Shown piece after piece: positions 19,160-27,069 of a stretch of DNA of 64,000 bases (position 1 is its first letter; the number at the start of each line of letters is the position of its first letter). The stretch spans positions 2,956,501-3,020,500 of the forward strand of contig NZ_CP068985.1 of NCBI RefSeq assembly GCF_019397265.1. The letters run 5' to 3'. The DNA is from Nonomuraea coxensis DSM 45129. Its GTDB lineage: Bacteria > Actinomycetota > Actinomycetes > Streptosporangiales > Streptosporangiaceae. Below the pieces are notes generated by a model. The model searched no databases. It was not told the origin of the DNA and worked only from the letters and a program-made list of their open reading frames with translations. The position numbers were made by a program, and so were the translations under genes.

Positions 19160-19912
19160 TCACAGGCCGTCCCAGAAGTCCGACAACATGCGGGCGGACC
19201 GGGCCGGGTCCTGAAGCATCCACCAGTGACCGAGCCCGTCGAGGTCGACGGCACGGGCGCCGGCGCGCTGGGCGGCGCGGTGGCGGAGGGCGACGCTGCC
19301 GGCAGTGAGGTCGTCGGCGGCCACGGGAACCAGACCGGGCCGGGCCGCGGCCGCCGCCAGCATGCGCCCGCGTTCGGCCAGCATGTTCTCGGGCACGGAG
19401 CGGTACAGCGACAGAATGGCCCTGCCCATCTCCGGGCCCTGCCCGAGCGCCACCTCGCCGGCCGCCGGCTCCGGGATGCCCCACGAGATCATGCGCGCCG
19501 TGCGGTCCGCGGCGTCTCCCGAGAAGGTCTCCTCGACGTGGCGTTCCCCATCCCCCGGCGTCTGCCAGATCTTGGCGATCTCATGCCACGTGAAGTCCGG
19601 TTCGTACCCGCCGATGGTGTCGCTGGTCCAGCTGCGCACCAGGTCGGGACGGGCCATCGCGACCTCCAGCACGTAACCGCCGCCGAAGTCGTGGCCGACC
19701 AGGTCCACCGGGGTCCTGAGCCGTGACAGCTCGTCGATGAGCCAATCCCGGTAGTCCAGGAACGTGGCGCCGAAGCGTGCGGGAAGCGCGGCGCCGAAGC
19801 CCGGAGGTGAGAGCCGGACCACCTCCTGCTGCTGGGACTTGGGCAGCTCGCTGATCAGGGGCGTCCAGACTGCGGAGGTCACCGGGACGCCGTGGACAAA
19901 GACAATGGTCAT
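19160..19912 (-). CDS. Alpha/beta hydrolase, epoxide hydrolase-like
   Basis: This 250-aa protein has the oxyanion motif HGVP near the N-terminus and a nucleophile elbow GHDFGG, with Asp rather than Ser. That is the pattern of epoxide hydrolases and haloalkane dehalogenases, which work through an alkyl-enzyme ester. A late GLGHWWMLQDP supplies the catalytic His. The substrate is unknown. It leads a two-gene unit with the reductase downstream. A LysR regulator lies divergently upstream, but an IS5-type element now sits between them. Confidence 0.9.
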   Translation of the reverse strand: MTIVFVHGVPVTSAVWTPLISELPKSQQQEVVRLSPPGFGAALPARFGATFLDYRDWLIDELSRLRTPVDLVGHDFGGGYVLEVAMARPDLVRSWTSDTIGGYEPDFTWHEIAKIWQTPGDGERHVEETFSGDAADRTARMISWGIPEPAAGEVALGQGPEMGRAILSLYRSVPENMLAERGRMLAAAAARPGLVPVAADDLTAGSVALRHRAAQRAGARAVDLDGLGHWWMLQDPARSARMLSDFWDGL

Positions 19913-20052
19913 GCCAGGAATGACACCACCGGACCGGCACAGGCGTCCAAGACCTGCCTTGCACCCCGTGATGCAAGAAGTGCATAACGGAGGACTAGGA
20001 GCTGTTTCTCAGATCTGCTGACTGAGTGTTCCTGGATCGTCACGATAGGCGT

Positions 20053-20520
20053 ATGGGGCGAGGTGACTTAACCAACGCGGAGTGGGAGCGGCTGGAGCCG
20101 CTTCTGCCCGAAGGCGGTCGACAGGGCGGCCGGTGGAACGACCACCGAAAGACGATCAACGGCGTGTTGTACCGGGCTCGCACTGGCCTGCCCTGGCGCG
20201 ACCTGCCCGAACGATTCGGCCCGTGGATCACCGTCTACAAGCGGCACCGACGCTGGTCGGCCGACGGCACCTGGCAGCGCCTGCTGACCGCGATCCAGAC
20301 TGAGCAGGACGCCCAGAGCCAGGTGGACTGGGACATCTCGGTGGACTCCACCACTGTCCGGGCTCACCAGCACGCCGCCGGCGCGCCCCGAACCCCGCCG
20401 CCCGGCCCCACACCGCCCGGCCGGCAAAAGGGGGACGCCGCTGGGGCAAACCGGGGCGATCCGGCGTTGGCCACCCTGGCCGCCCGGCTGGCGGAGGTGG
20501 TCAGATTGGGGAATGCCTAG
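20053..20520 (+). CDS. IS5-family transposase, N-terminal frame (orfA)
   Basis: The protein starts MGRGDLTNAEWERLEPLLPE, the standard N-terminus of IS427-group transposases (DUF4096 helix-turn-helix region). It continues through the RTGLPWRDLPERFGPW segment to the first catalytic Asp region (WDISVDSTTVRAH). It stops at 20518-20520 while homology continues one frame back, so the full enzyme needs a -1 frameshift around 20505-20515. Confidence 0.85.
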   Translation: MGRGDLTNAEWERLEPLLPEGGRQGGRWNDHRKTINGVLYRARTGLPWRDLPERFGPWITVYKRHRRWSADGTWQRLLTAIQTEQDAQSQVDWDISVDSTTVRAHQHAAGAPRTPPPGPTPPGRQKGDAAGANRGDPALATLAARLAEVVRLGNA

Positions 20521-20996
20521 GCCGTTCCCGTGGCGGGTTCACCACCAAGATCCACCTGTCGGCGGACGGCCGATGCCGGGCGCTGTCCCTGATCCTGACG
20601 CCGGGCCAGTACGGCGACAGCCCACAGTTGCGACGGGTACTGCGGGCCGTGCGGGTCCCTCGGCCAGGGCCGGGACGCCCGCGTACCCGGCCCGACAGCG
20701 TGGCCGCGGACAAGGCGTACTCCTCGCGCGCCAACCGCCTCTACCTGCGCCGCCGCAACATCCGCCACACCATCCCCGAACCCCGTGACCAGCGCGCCAA
20801 CCGCCGCCGGCGCGGCTCTGCCGGGGGACGGCCCACCGGCTTCGATGCCGAGCGCTACAAGGCGCGCAACGTCGTCGAACGGGCCATCAACCGGCTGAAG
20901 AACTTCCGGGCGGTGGCCACACGCTATGACAAGCGCGCCTACATCTTCCTCGGCACCGTCACCCTGGCCGCCCTGGTCATCTGGCTCCGGACCTGA
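20511..20996 (+). CDS. IS5-family transposase, C-terminal frame (orfB)
   Basis: This frame continues the transposase with GRSRGGFTTKIHL, the second catalytic Asp in SVAADKAYSS and the C-terminal YKARNVVERAINRLKNFR segment carrying the catalytic Glu. It has no start codon of its own at the junction, consistent with production by frameshifting from the upstream frame. The stop lies two bases past the edge of the right inverted repeat. Confidence 0.85.
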   Translation, partial: ECLGRSRGGFTTKIHLSADGRCRALSLILTPGQYGDSPQLRRVLRAVRVPRPGPGRPRTRPDSVAADKAYSSRANRLYLRRRNIRHTIPEPRDQRANRRRRGSAGGRPTGFDAERYKARNVVERAINRLKNFRAVATRYDKRAYIFLGTVTLAALVIWLRT

Positions 20997-21024
20997 TCTA
21001 AGAAACAGTCCCTAGTCTCGGGGC

Positions 21025-21942
21025 ATGCTTCCCGATCTGGACCTGCGGCTGGTCCGGTACTTCACGGTCGTCGCCGAGCAGCTGAACTTCGCCCGGGCGG
21101 CCGAGGAACTGCGTGTCGCCCAGCCCTCCCTGAGCCGTCAGATCCAGCGCCTGGAGAACACTCTCGGCGTGCGCCTGCTGGAGCGCACCACCCAGGGCAG
21201 CCGCCTCACCGCTGCGGGCGCGGCTTTCCTGCCCCAGGCACAGCAACTGCTGCACGGCGCCCGGCAGGCGGTCCAGACCGCCCGGGCCGCGGCGCCGGCG
21301 CGCACGATCACCATCGGCTACGTCGACGACCTCGTCATCACACCCGCCGTGCGCGACCTGCGCCATCGCTGTCCCGACGCCCACGTCCGTACGCGTCATC
21401 TCGGCTCGCAGGACGCCTCCGCGCTGCCGGAGCGCCAGGTCGATGTCCTGGTCACCCGTACGCCGCTGCCGATCCCGGCCGAGGATCTGGAGGTGACGGT
21501 CCTGTACTCCGAGGCCCGGGTCCTGCTCGTGCCCGCCTCGCACCACCTCGCGGGGAAAGAGGTGGTCACGGCCGACGACATCGCCGCAGAACCACTGGTG
21601 GGCTGTACCGGGATGGGCGTCGAATGGACCACCTTCTGGCGGCTCGAACCCCGATCGGGCAGCGAACCCGCCCCGGTGGGTCCTACCTTGGCCGAGACCT
21701 ACGAGGACAAACTCGAGGCCATCGCCGACGGCACCGCCATCGCCGTCGTCCCGGCCGGCGACCGGCGCTACACCCTGCGCCCCGGCCTGGTCACCGTTGC
21801 GCTCGACGGGATCGAGCCTTGCCAGATCGTCGTGGCCACCCGGGCCGCGGACACCAACCCACTCGTCACCGAGTTCGTACGATCCGCGAAGGATCTCCTG
21901 GTCGGTCCCATCACCAGGGTTCCGGCCCCTCCCGCCCGCTGA
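21025..21942 (+). CDS. LysR-family transcriptional regulator
   Basis: This 305-aa protein has an N-terminal winged helix (LDLRLVRYFTVVAE, then FARAAEELRVAQPSLSRQI). A linker helix and a periplasmic-binding-like effector domain begin about residue 90. It is divergent from the hydrolase-reductase pair, a classic LysR arrangement in which the regulator controls the neighbouring genes from a shared intergenic region. Without the IS the two starts would lie only about 100 bp apart. The ATG at 21025 is 14 bp from the right end of the IS, so its native promoter and operator have been displaced. Confidence 0.92.
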   Translation: MLPDLDLRLVRYFTVVAEQLNFARAAEELRVAQPSLSRQIQRLENTLGVRLLERTTQGSRLTAAGAAFLPQAQQLLHGARQAVQTARAAAPARTITIGYVDDLVITPAVRDLRHRCPDAHVRTRHLGSQDASALPERQVDVLVTRTPLPIPAEDLEVTVLYSEARVLLVPASHHLAGKEVVTADDIAAEPLVGCTGMGVEWTTFWRLEPRSGSEPAPVGPTLAETYEDKLEAIADGTAIAVVPAGDRRYTLRPGLVTVALDGIEPCQIVVATRAADTNPLVTEFVRSAKDLLVGPITRVPAPPAR

Positions 21943-23053
21943 GTGGAGGGTTCCCGGGCGCGATGCCACGACGGAAAGGACCGCCGTGTCGGCACCGGAG
22001 GCTCCGGCGAGCACGGTGATCGTGGAGATCAGCAGACCGGCGAGGAAGCCGCCGAACCTGTTTCCCAGGTCATCGGAGAGCGGGAGGAGCCCCAGAGTCG
22101 CGCGAAACTGCTCGCCAAGCCACCACTGCGCGAGGAGCTGGCCGAACTGTGCCTGTTCCCCATCCGGGTGGAGGCCTCCACCCTCGGCAGCCGGTCGGTC
22201 GCCCTGGGGCGGTGCGGCTCGCTCTCGACGAGGTCGAACGGGCGCTCTTGGCGGCGGCTGACCCGCATGAGTACTCGCAGAGCGAATGAGGCCCAATATT
22301 CGACACGCATACGCCGAGTTCGCCTGCCGACTCGTCGCCCCATGGCCAGGCGTTTCCTGATGTTGGTGCTGCCGTGGGCATGATGTGCTGTTCCTGGCCG
22401 GGGCGCTGAGATCGCGTGTGGCGTGTGGTGCTCGAGGCGATCGGAGCGGGTGCTTACTTCGATTTGACCAAGGTCTGGCCTACCGCGCTGTCCTAATTCG
22501 GCTCTTCGAGCCGGTATTTGGATAGTGACCGGGCAATGCTCGCCCGCTGGATCGGGACGATGATGCTGACAGGACATTCTTTTCGTTCAGTCGAGCTTTT
22601 CTGCCTTCTCCCGCCATTACGGCCAGAAGGCGGTTATGCGTGCAAGCGGGACAATCTGCGGCCAGCCGCTGCCCGGGACGCCACGCCGGCGGCTTGCCCG
22701 GCCGGATCATGTGTGTCCCGGGGAACGTGACCAGGGGATATCGCTTGACGCGGGCGGTGAAGGTGGGCGTCGATACCACCGCCCCCGACCAGCGGCCGCC
22801 GTGGGCGTTCCACAACGGCCGCCCCGGCCGTGTGCGTGCCATGGGACGGCTGCAATCCGGGCCCTGGACGCCGCTGCCCATGCGTGGGGTGCCTGACGGC
22901 ATGACCGCGTCCCGCGCGACGCTGCGGGCAACCCGCCGGTCGGGTCGTGCAGGGACCCATCGCCCAGGGGCGATGGCGTGTCCAGCCGGTCGTAGGGGTG
23001 CAAAGGAAAGGCGTCGTCGAGCAGCGACGACGCGGTCAGCAGCCGATCAGGAC
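21943..23053. other. 1.1-kb region without an intact gene, containing decayed coding-like stretches
   Basis: A plus-strand segment near 22200-22287 reads VRLALDEVERALLAAADP in one frame but has no intact start. A minus-strand segment near 21950-22075 has membrane-protein-like hydrophobic sequence with no start or stop context. The frame upstream of the integrase start (22640-23053) is open but low-complexity, Arg/Gly-rich and without family motifs. I see only remnants, as expected beside an integration site. Confidence 0.5.
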
Positions 23054-24673
23054 ATGAAGGGCAAGACGACGCAGATGAACGGAACCACCTTCAAGACATG
23101 TTCCTGCCGCGACGAGGCGACCGGCAAGAGACTGGGCAAGGCCTGCGCCAAGCTGCGCCGCCCCGGCGGCGCAGGGGAGAGGTGGAGCAGCACCCACGGC
23201 CGCTGGGCCTACCAGCTCGAGTTGCCCGCGCACGCCGATGGGCGGCGGCGCAACCCCCTGCGACGGCGCGGCTTCGCCACACTGGAGGAGGCCGAGGCTG
23301 AACTGGAGCACGCCCGTGCACTGCTGGCGCTGGATGAGGACCCACACGTGCAGCGGAAGATCACCGAGCTGATGCTGTCGGTGCTCAAGGACACCAAGAC
23401 GCTGCCGCCTGTGGAGGAGGTGCGGCGCAAGGTCCGCACACGGCAGGACCTCAACCCCACCGTCACCGTCGCTGAATGGATGCAGGAGTTTCTGCGGCGT
23501 AAGCGGAAGATCGATGCCACCACCCGTCGCTCGTACGAGGCGCACATCCGCCTGTACTTCACCCCCTACCTCGGCGACATCCGGTTGGACCGGTTGCGGG
23601 TGTCGGATGTGGCGGGGATGTTCGATGCGATCGAGGAGTTCAACGACGTCATCACCGCCGCCCGCGCCAGCGCCGATCCGGAGCAGCGGGCGACGGTGCG
23701 GTATCGGCGGCCGGTCGGTCCGGCAACCATGCACCGCATCCGGGCGACTCTCCGGCACGCGCTGAACATCGCGATCAAGCAGGACCGGCTGATCGACTTC
23801 AACCCGGCGGCGGTGGTCGAACTCCCCGACGCCGTATCTCCCAAGGCGCTGGTGTGGACCGAGGAGCGGGTGGCCGCCTGGAACCGCGACTTGCAGGAGC
23901 GGCTCGATGTTGAGCAGCGGCAACGGTGCGGGGCGCGGCTGAGCCGCGCCGCCATGATCAACGTGTACGCGTCCGTGCCGCGTCCGTCCCCGGTGATGGT
24001 GTGGACGCCCTCCCACACCTTCGCCTTCCTCGCCCAAGCGGCAACCCATCGGCTGTTCGCGCTGTACCGACTGATCGCGTTGCGCGGGCTGCGCCGGGGT
24101 GAGGCGGTCGGGCTGCGCTGGAAGGATGTCGACCTGGCCGCCGGGACGGCAGGGGTGCATTGGCAGATCACTCAGCTGGGGTGGGAGCCGGTGCAGGGCA
24201 GGCCGAAGACCGAGGCCAGCGACCGCACCATCGCGTTGGACGCCGATACCGTCACCGCGCTACGCGCGCACCGCAAGCGCCAAGCCGCTGAGCGGCTGGC
24301 GGCGGGGGAGGCGTGGATGGACAGCGGGTTCGTCTTCACCGACGAGATCGGCCGGGCGTTGCATCCGCAGCAGGTCAGCGACCAGTTCTACCTGCTGTCC
24401 TTCCGGGCGGGGTTGCCGCCGGTGCGGCTGCATGACCTGCGGCATGGGGCGGCTTCGATCATGCTGGCCGCAGGTGTCGATCTGAAGGTCGTACAGGAGA
24501 CATTGGGGCATGTGTCATCCACCTTCACGCGCGACACCTACACCAGCGTCTACCCCGAGGTGGCCCGCGCCGCCGCCGAATCCGCCGCCGCCCTCATCAA
24601 CACCGCAGCCAGCGGCGCGCAGACTGCCCGGTTGATCACACTGCCGAACCACATCGACCACGCCACTACCTGA
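23054..24673 (+). CDS. Tyrosine site-specific recombinase (phage/ICE integrase)
   Basis: The predicted 539-aa protein has an N-terminal Cys/Lys-rich arm (TFKTCSCRDEATGKRLGKAC) and an SAM-like core-binding domain (TVAEWMQEFLRR, then LRVSDVAGMFDAI). The catalytic domain holds Arg in LRGLRRGEAVGLRW, HDLRHG, an LGH motif and the nucleophilic Tyr in DTYTSVYPE. This is the layout of integrases from actinomycete integrative elements and phages. The start at 23054 is chosen because homology-like sequence begins there; 23075 is an alternative. It is followed by a strong terminator and, about 420 bp on, by a tRNA whose 3' end faces it. No excisionase or replication gene is nearby, so this is probably a remnant. 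Confidence 0.92.
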   Translation: MKGKTTQMNGTTFKTCSCRDEATGKRLGKACAKLRRPGGAGERWSSTHGRWAYQLELPAHADGRRRNPLRRRGFATLEEAEAELEHARALLALDEDPHVQRKITELMLSVLKDTKTLPPVEEVRRKVRTRQDLNPTVTVAEWMQEFLRRKRKIDATTRRSYEAHIRLYFTPYLGDIRLDRLRVSDVAGMFDAIEEFNDVITAARASADPEQRATVRYRRPVGPATMHRIRATLRHALNIAIKQDRLIDFNPAAVVELPDAVSPKALVWTEERVAAWNRDLQERLDVEQRQRCGARLSRAAMINVYASVPRPSPVMVWTPSHTFAFLAQAATHRLFALYRLIALRGLRRGEAVGLRWKDVDLAAGTAGVHWQITQLGWEPVQGRPKTEASDRTIALDADTVTALRAHRKRQAAERLAAGEAWMDSGFVFTDEIGRALHPQQVSDQFYLLSFRAGLPPVRLHDLRHGAASIMLAAGVDLKVVQETLGHVSSTFTRDTYTSVYPEVARAAAESAAALINTAASGAQTARLITLPNHIDHATT

Positions 24674-24686
24674 GCTACCGAACCCA

Positions 24687-24720
24687 GCAGGCCCGCCGAT
24701 TCCCCGGCGGGCCTGCTTGT
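24687..24720 (+). terminator. Rho-independent terminator of the integrase gene
   Basis: A perfect 12-bp stem (GCAGGCCCGCCG with its complement) and a 6-base loop are followed by TTGTTTG, 14 bp after the integrase stop. Confidence 0.88.
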
Positions 24721-25096
24721 TTGCCCTCCATGAGGGTGTCGAACTGTGGAGCCGATCGGTATCTAATTTCGGCTGCGAAGGGGCGAGCGGACTTCCGCAT
24801 GAAGCAGGGGATCTTTTATCTGCTGGTCAGAAACGCCTGGCGAGCACAACGAAGCAGTTTGGCTAAGGCTTGACCGCTCACGAGGGCGTCGCTGACCGAG
24901 GACGCCGTACGGGCCTTCTTGCTTGGTCTTCTGTTGGTCGTCGGCGAGGTCTGAGCTGACGATGGCGGACTAAATGATCTACCGCCGTACACGGTCCGTA
25001 CACAAGAGCAACCATGGAGCAACCGACCATGATCAACGGCAAGATTTGAGGGTGGCGAGAACCGAGAAACCCCAGGTCAGACGCGGTGTTGGTGAG
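24721..25096. other. Non-coding interval between integrase and tRNA
   Basis: No supported gene is present. The position suggests a former attachment-site region. I looked for a second copy of the tRNA 3' end here and upstream of the integrase and did not see one. Confidence 0.5.
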
Positions 25097-25170
25097 TAGG
25101 GCGGGTGGGACTTGAACCCACGACCCACGGATTATGAGTCCGATGCTCTGACCGGCTGAGCTACCGCCCC
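25097..25170 (-). tRNA. tRNA with anticodon CAU (tRNA-Met, or Ile2)
   Basis: The minus strand folds as a complete cloverleaf. The acceptor is GGGGCGG with CCGCCCT, the D arm contains AGCTCAG, the anticodon loop CTCATAA lies between GGA/TCC stems, and the T arm is GTGGGTTCAAGTCCCAC. The anticodon CAU fits elongator Met, or an Ile tRNA whose C34 is modified; the D arm does not settle which. No CCA is encoded. Its 3' end faces the integrase gene, as at integration sites. Confidence 0.93.
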
Positions 25171-25361
25171 TGGATTCAGTTGTGTGGCCGGGGCGTGGTC
25201 CTGAGTGGATCATGCTGAGCCTGGTGCATGGCTAAGGGTAGAGCATCGGGACCGGTTGTGGGCGCCCTGGGCCGGTGGGATGGGAAGGAAGGTGTCTTCT
25301 TGGACATCATTCCATGGTCCGGGGGTTGTGGCGATCAATGGACAGGGTGCGGGTTCTCGCG

Positions 25362-26300
25362 TCAGGGGGCGGTGCCGTAGGTGGGGTTGCGGGTGAGCCA
25401 GTCGCTGTAGGTGGGGCTGCGGGAGACGGCGTCGCGGTGGGCTTCCTTGGCCTGGGTGACGACCCAGGTGGCGTCCGCCGCCGTCGGGTGGCGGCCGAGG
25501 AGCTGGCGCCAGCGCAGCGGGGCGCCGGCCAGGGGCACCATGACGAGGCCCTGCGCGGGCTGGTGGGTGGCCTGGCAGAGGACGACGGCGCGGCCCACCT
25601 GGGCCAGGTGGGTGCAGGTGGGGACGTCCGTCTCGTAGATCGTTCCTGGGGTGAAGCCGGCGCGGGCGCAGGCCATGGCGAAGCAGTCGTCGAAGCAGCC
25701 GTCCCCGGGGGTCACCGCCCACTGCTCGTCGGCGAGGTCGGACAGTTCCACCTCCTTCTCCTTGGCGGCGGGGTGGGTCTCGGCGACGAGGCAGAAGACG
25801 GGGTCGAGGCTGATGGTGTCCCAGGCGAGGGAGCCGGAGGGGGTGCCGGAGTCGCCGCAGGCGCCGGTCAGCACGTAGTCGAGGCGGCCGAGTTCGACCA
25901 TGCTGGTCAGTTCGTGGCTCGACCAGGACGTGTACGTCGAGACGGGCCGCTCCGCCGCCAGCCGGTCCACCAGCCCGCCGAGGATCGGGCCGTTCGTGGC
26001 GCCGATGCGGTAGCCGGGGGTGGGGGCGTGGGCGTGGGCGAAGCGTACGGCCTCGTCCTGCAGTTCCTTGGCCGCAGGGAGGAGCACCCGTGCGCGGGCG
26101 AGCACGAGTTCGCCGAGCCTCGTGGGCCGGGCGCCGTGGCGGTCGCGTTCGAACAGGGCGCCGCCGAGCACCCTCTCGATGCGCTTGAGCTGGGCGGTCA
26201 GGGCCGGTTGTGCCAGCCCGAGCGTCGACGCGGCCTTGCTCACGCTTCCCGCGTCCGCGACCGCGCGGACGATCCTGAGGTGCCGGAGCTCGAGGTCCAT
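25362..26300 (-). CDS. LysR-family transcriptional regulator
   Basis: This 312-aa protein begins MDLELRHLRIVRAVADAGSVSKAASTL, a LysR winged-helix domain, followed by the QPALTAQLKRIE recognition region and a substrate-binding effector domain. The ATG at 26300 is preferred because it directly precedes the conserved domain; an in-frame ATG at 26324 would add eight residues. It is divergent from a two-gene unit of small proteins (start 26397). The 97-bp gap contains the AT-rich repeats AATGTCAGGAAATGTGACAG, which could be an operator. The target genes are not known. Confidence 0.92.
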   Translation of the reverse strand: MDLELRHLRIVRAVADAGSVSKAASTLGLAQPALTAQLKRIERVLGGALFERDRHGARPTRLGELVLARARVLLPAAKELQDEAVRFAHAHAPTPGYRIGATNGPILGGLVDRLAAERPVSTYTSWSSHELTSMVELGRLDYVLTGACGDSGTPSGSLAWDTISLDPVFCLVAETHPAAKEKEVELSDLADEQWAVTPGDGCFDDCFAMACARAGFTPGTIYETDVPTCTHLAQVGRAVVLCQATHQPAQGLVMVPLAGAPLRWRQLLGRHPTAADATWVVTQAKEAHRDAVSRSPTYSDWLTRNPTYGTAP

Positions 26301-26396
26301 AACGGGAAGGTAAAGCGGCGGCATCTTACAGACAATGCCTAAATGTCAGGAAATGTGACAGATATTGTCGGAGGACTCCGGGGTAGAGGGGACCCC

Positions 26397-26624
26397 ATGA
26401 CGACGATGGGAATAGATCCGGCCCAGCTCGGCGACGAGGACCTGATCCGCGAGCTGCGCCAGCTCCACCTCACCCGGAGCGACACGTTCTTCCACGGCTC
26501 CGACGACGCCCTGTCCCGCCACACCTCCCGGACGAACGAGCTGGAGTCCGAGTACCTGCGCAGGTACCCGGAGCGGGAGGTGGATCCCGAGCGGCTGCGG
26601 GAGGGGGCGAGGCAGCGGTCATGA
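26397..26624 (+). CDS. Small acidic DUF6158-like protein
   Basis: This 75-aa protein (GIDPAQLGDEDLIREL, then LHLTRSDTFFHG, then ELESEYLRRYPEREVDP) resembles the DUF6158 family of short actinobacterial helical proteins with no assigned function. It is charged, has no membrane segment or signal peptide and is probably mostly helical. Its stop overlaps the next start (ATGA), so the two are translated together. Confidence 0.75.
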   Translation: MTTMGIDPAQLGDEDLIRELRQLHLTRSDTFFHGSDDALSRHTSRTNELESEYLRRYPEREVDPERLREGARQRS

Positions 26625-26857
26625 GCGAGGGCCACGACGTCCAGGAACTGTCCGACGTCGACATCCACGTGTACGAGGCCGTCGCCTCCAGCGTGGTCGA
26701 GACGGGAGGAGCGAGGCTCGACACGCTGGTGCGTACCTCCGGCCTGGAGGAGGGCGAGCTGCGGGCGAGCCTGGCGACGCTGATCGAGGAGGGGTACGTC
26801 GTCCCCCGGGGCGACGGCTACGGGCTGGGGCCCCACACGTTCGAGGTCGAGTACTGA
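26621..26857 (+). CDS. Small winged-helix-like protein of unknown function
   Basis: This 78-aa protein has a helix-turn-helix-like pattern: LDTLVRTSGLEEGELRASLATL followed by IEEGYVVPRGDGYGLG. That is the helix-helix-wing layout of IclR/MarR-type DNA-binding domains without any effector domain. It is coupled to the preceding DUF6158-like gene by an ATGA overlap. DNA binding is inferred from the pattern only. Confidence 0.7.
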   Translation: MSEGHDVQELSDVDIHVYEAVASSVVETGGARLDTLVRTSGLEEGELRASLATLIEEGYVVPRGDGYGLGPHTFEVEY

Positions 26858-26867
26858 TCGACATATG

Positions 26868-26892
26868 AGGCCCGGGGCACGGCCCCGGGCCT
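26868..26892. terminator. Bidirectional terminator hairpin
   Basis: A perfect 11-bp stem AGGCCCGGGGC with its complement around a 3-base loop lies between convergent genes ending at 26857 and 26908. Confidence 0.85.
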
Positions 26893-26907
26893 GTCCGGGT
26901 GCGGCGC

Positions 26908-27069
26908 TCAGATGTGGCGGGTGCGGGCCCAGATGACGAACAGGCCGCCGAAGACGGACATGGCCAGCCCGGTCCAGAGGTTCACCGCCGCGCCCGCCAC
27001 CCCGGCGACGATCAGGATCACGCCGTAGACCAGGAAGAGCCCGCCGATCACCATGCGGATGTCGCTCAC
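26908..27069 (-). CDS. Small two-helix membrane protein coupled to the symporter gene
   Basis: This 53-aa protein starts at a GTG overlapping the stop of the symporter frame (GTGA). Two hydrophobic stretches, IGGLFLVYGVILIVAGVAGA and TGLAMSVFGGLFVIWA, form a hairpin-like membrane protein with a short basic tail ARTRHI. It could be an accessory subunit of the adjacent sodium:solute symporter, as small partner proteins are known for that class. The function is inferred from position only. Confidence 0.7.
   Translation of the reverse strand: MSDIRMVIGGLFLVYGVILIVAGVAGAAVNLWTGLAMSVFGGLFVIWARTRHI

Larger units (their letters stand above)
19999..21011 (+). mobile_element. IS5-family (IS427-like) insertion sequence with 4-bp CTAG target duplication
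   Basis: The 1013-bp element has terminal inverted repeats GAGCTGTTTCTCAGATC at the left and the complement of GGACTGTTTCTTAGATC at the right (20995-21011). It is flanked on both sides by CTAG (19995-19998 and 21012-21015). It encodes a two-frame transposase typical of this group, read by -1 frameshifting. Both ends and both frames look intact, so it may be functional. It lies between a hydrolase gene and its divergent LysR regulator. Confidence 0.9.

Noticed and set aside
22640..23053. N-terminal extension of the integrase to a GTG/ATG at 22640
   Set aside because: The extension is Arg/Gly-rich low-complexity sequence without homology-like motifs. The integrase arm domain starts naturally at 23054-23075.
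24674..25170. attL/attR repeat pair around the integrase
   Set aside because: I looked for a second copy of the tRNA 3' end near the integrase and upstream to 21.9 kb and saw none, so no att site is annotated.
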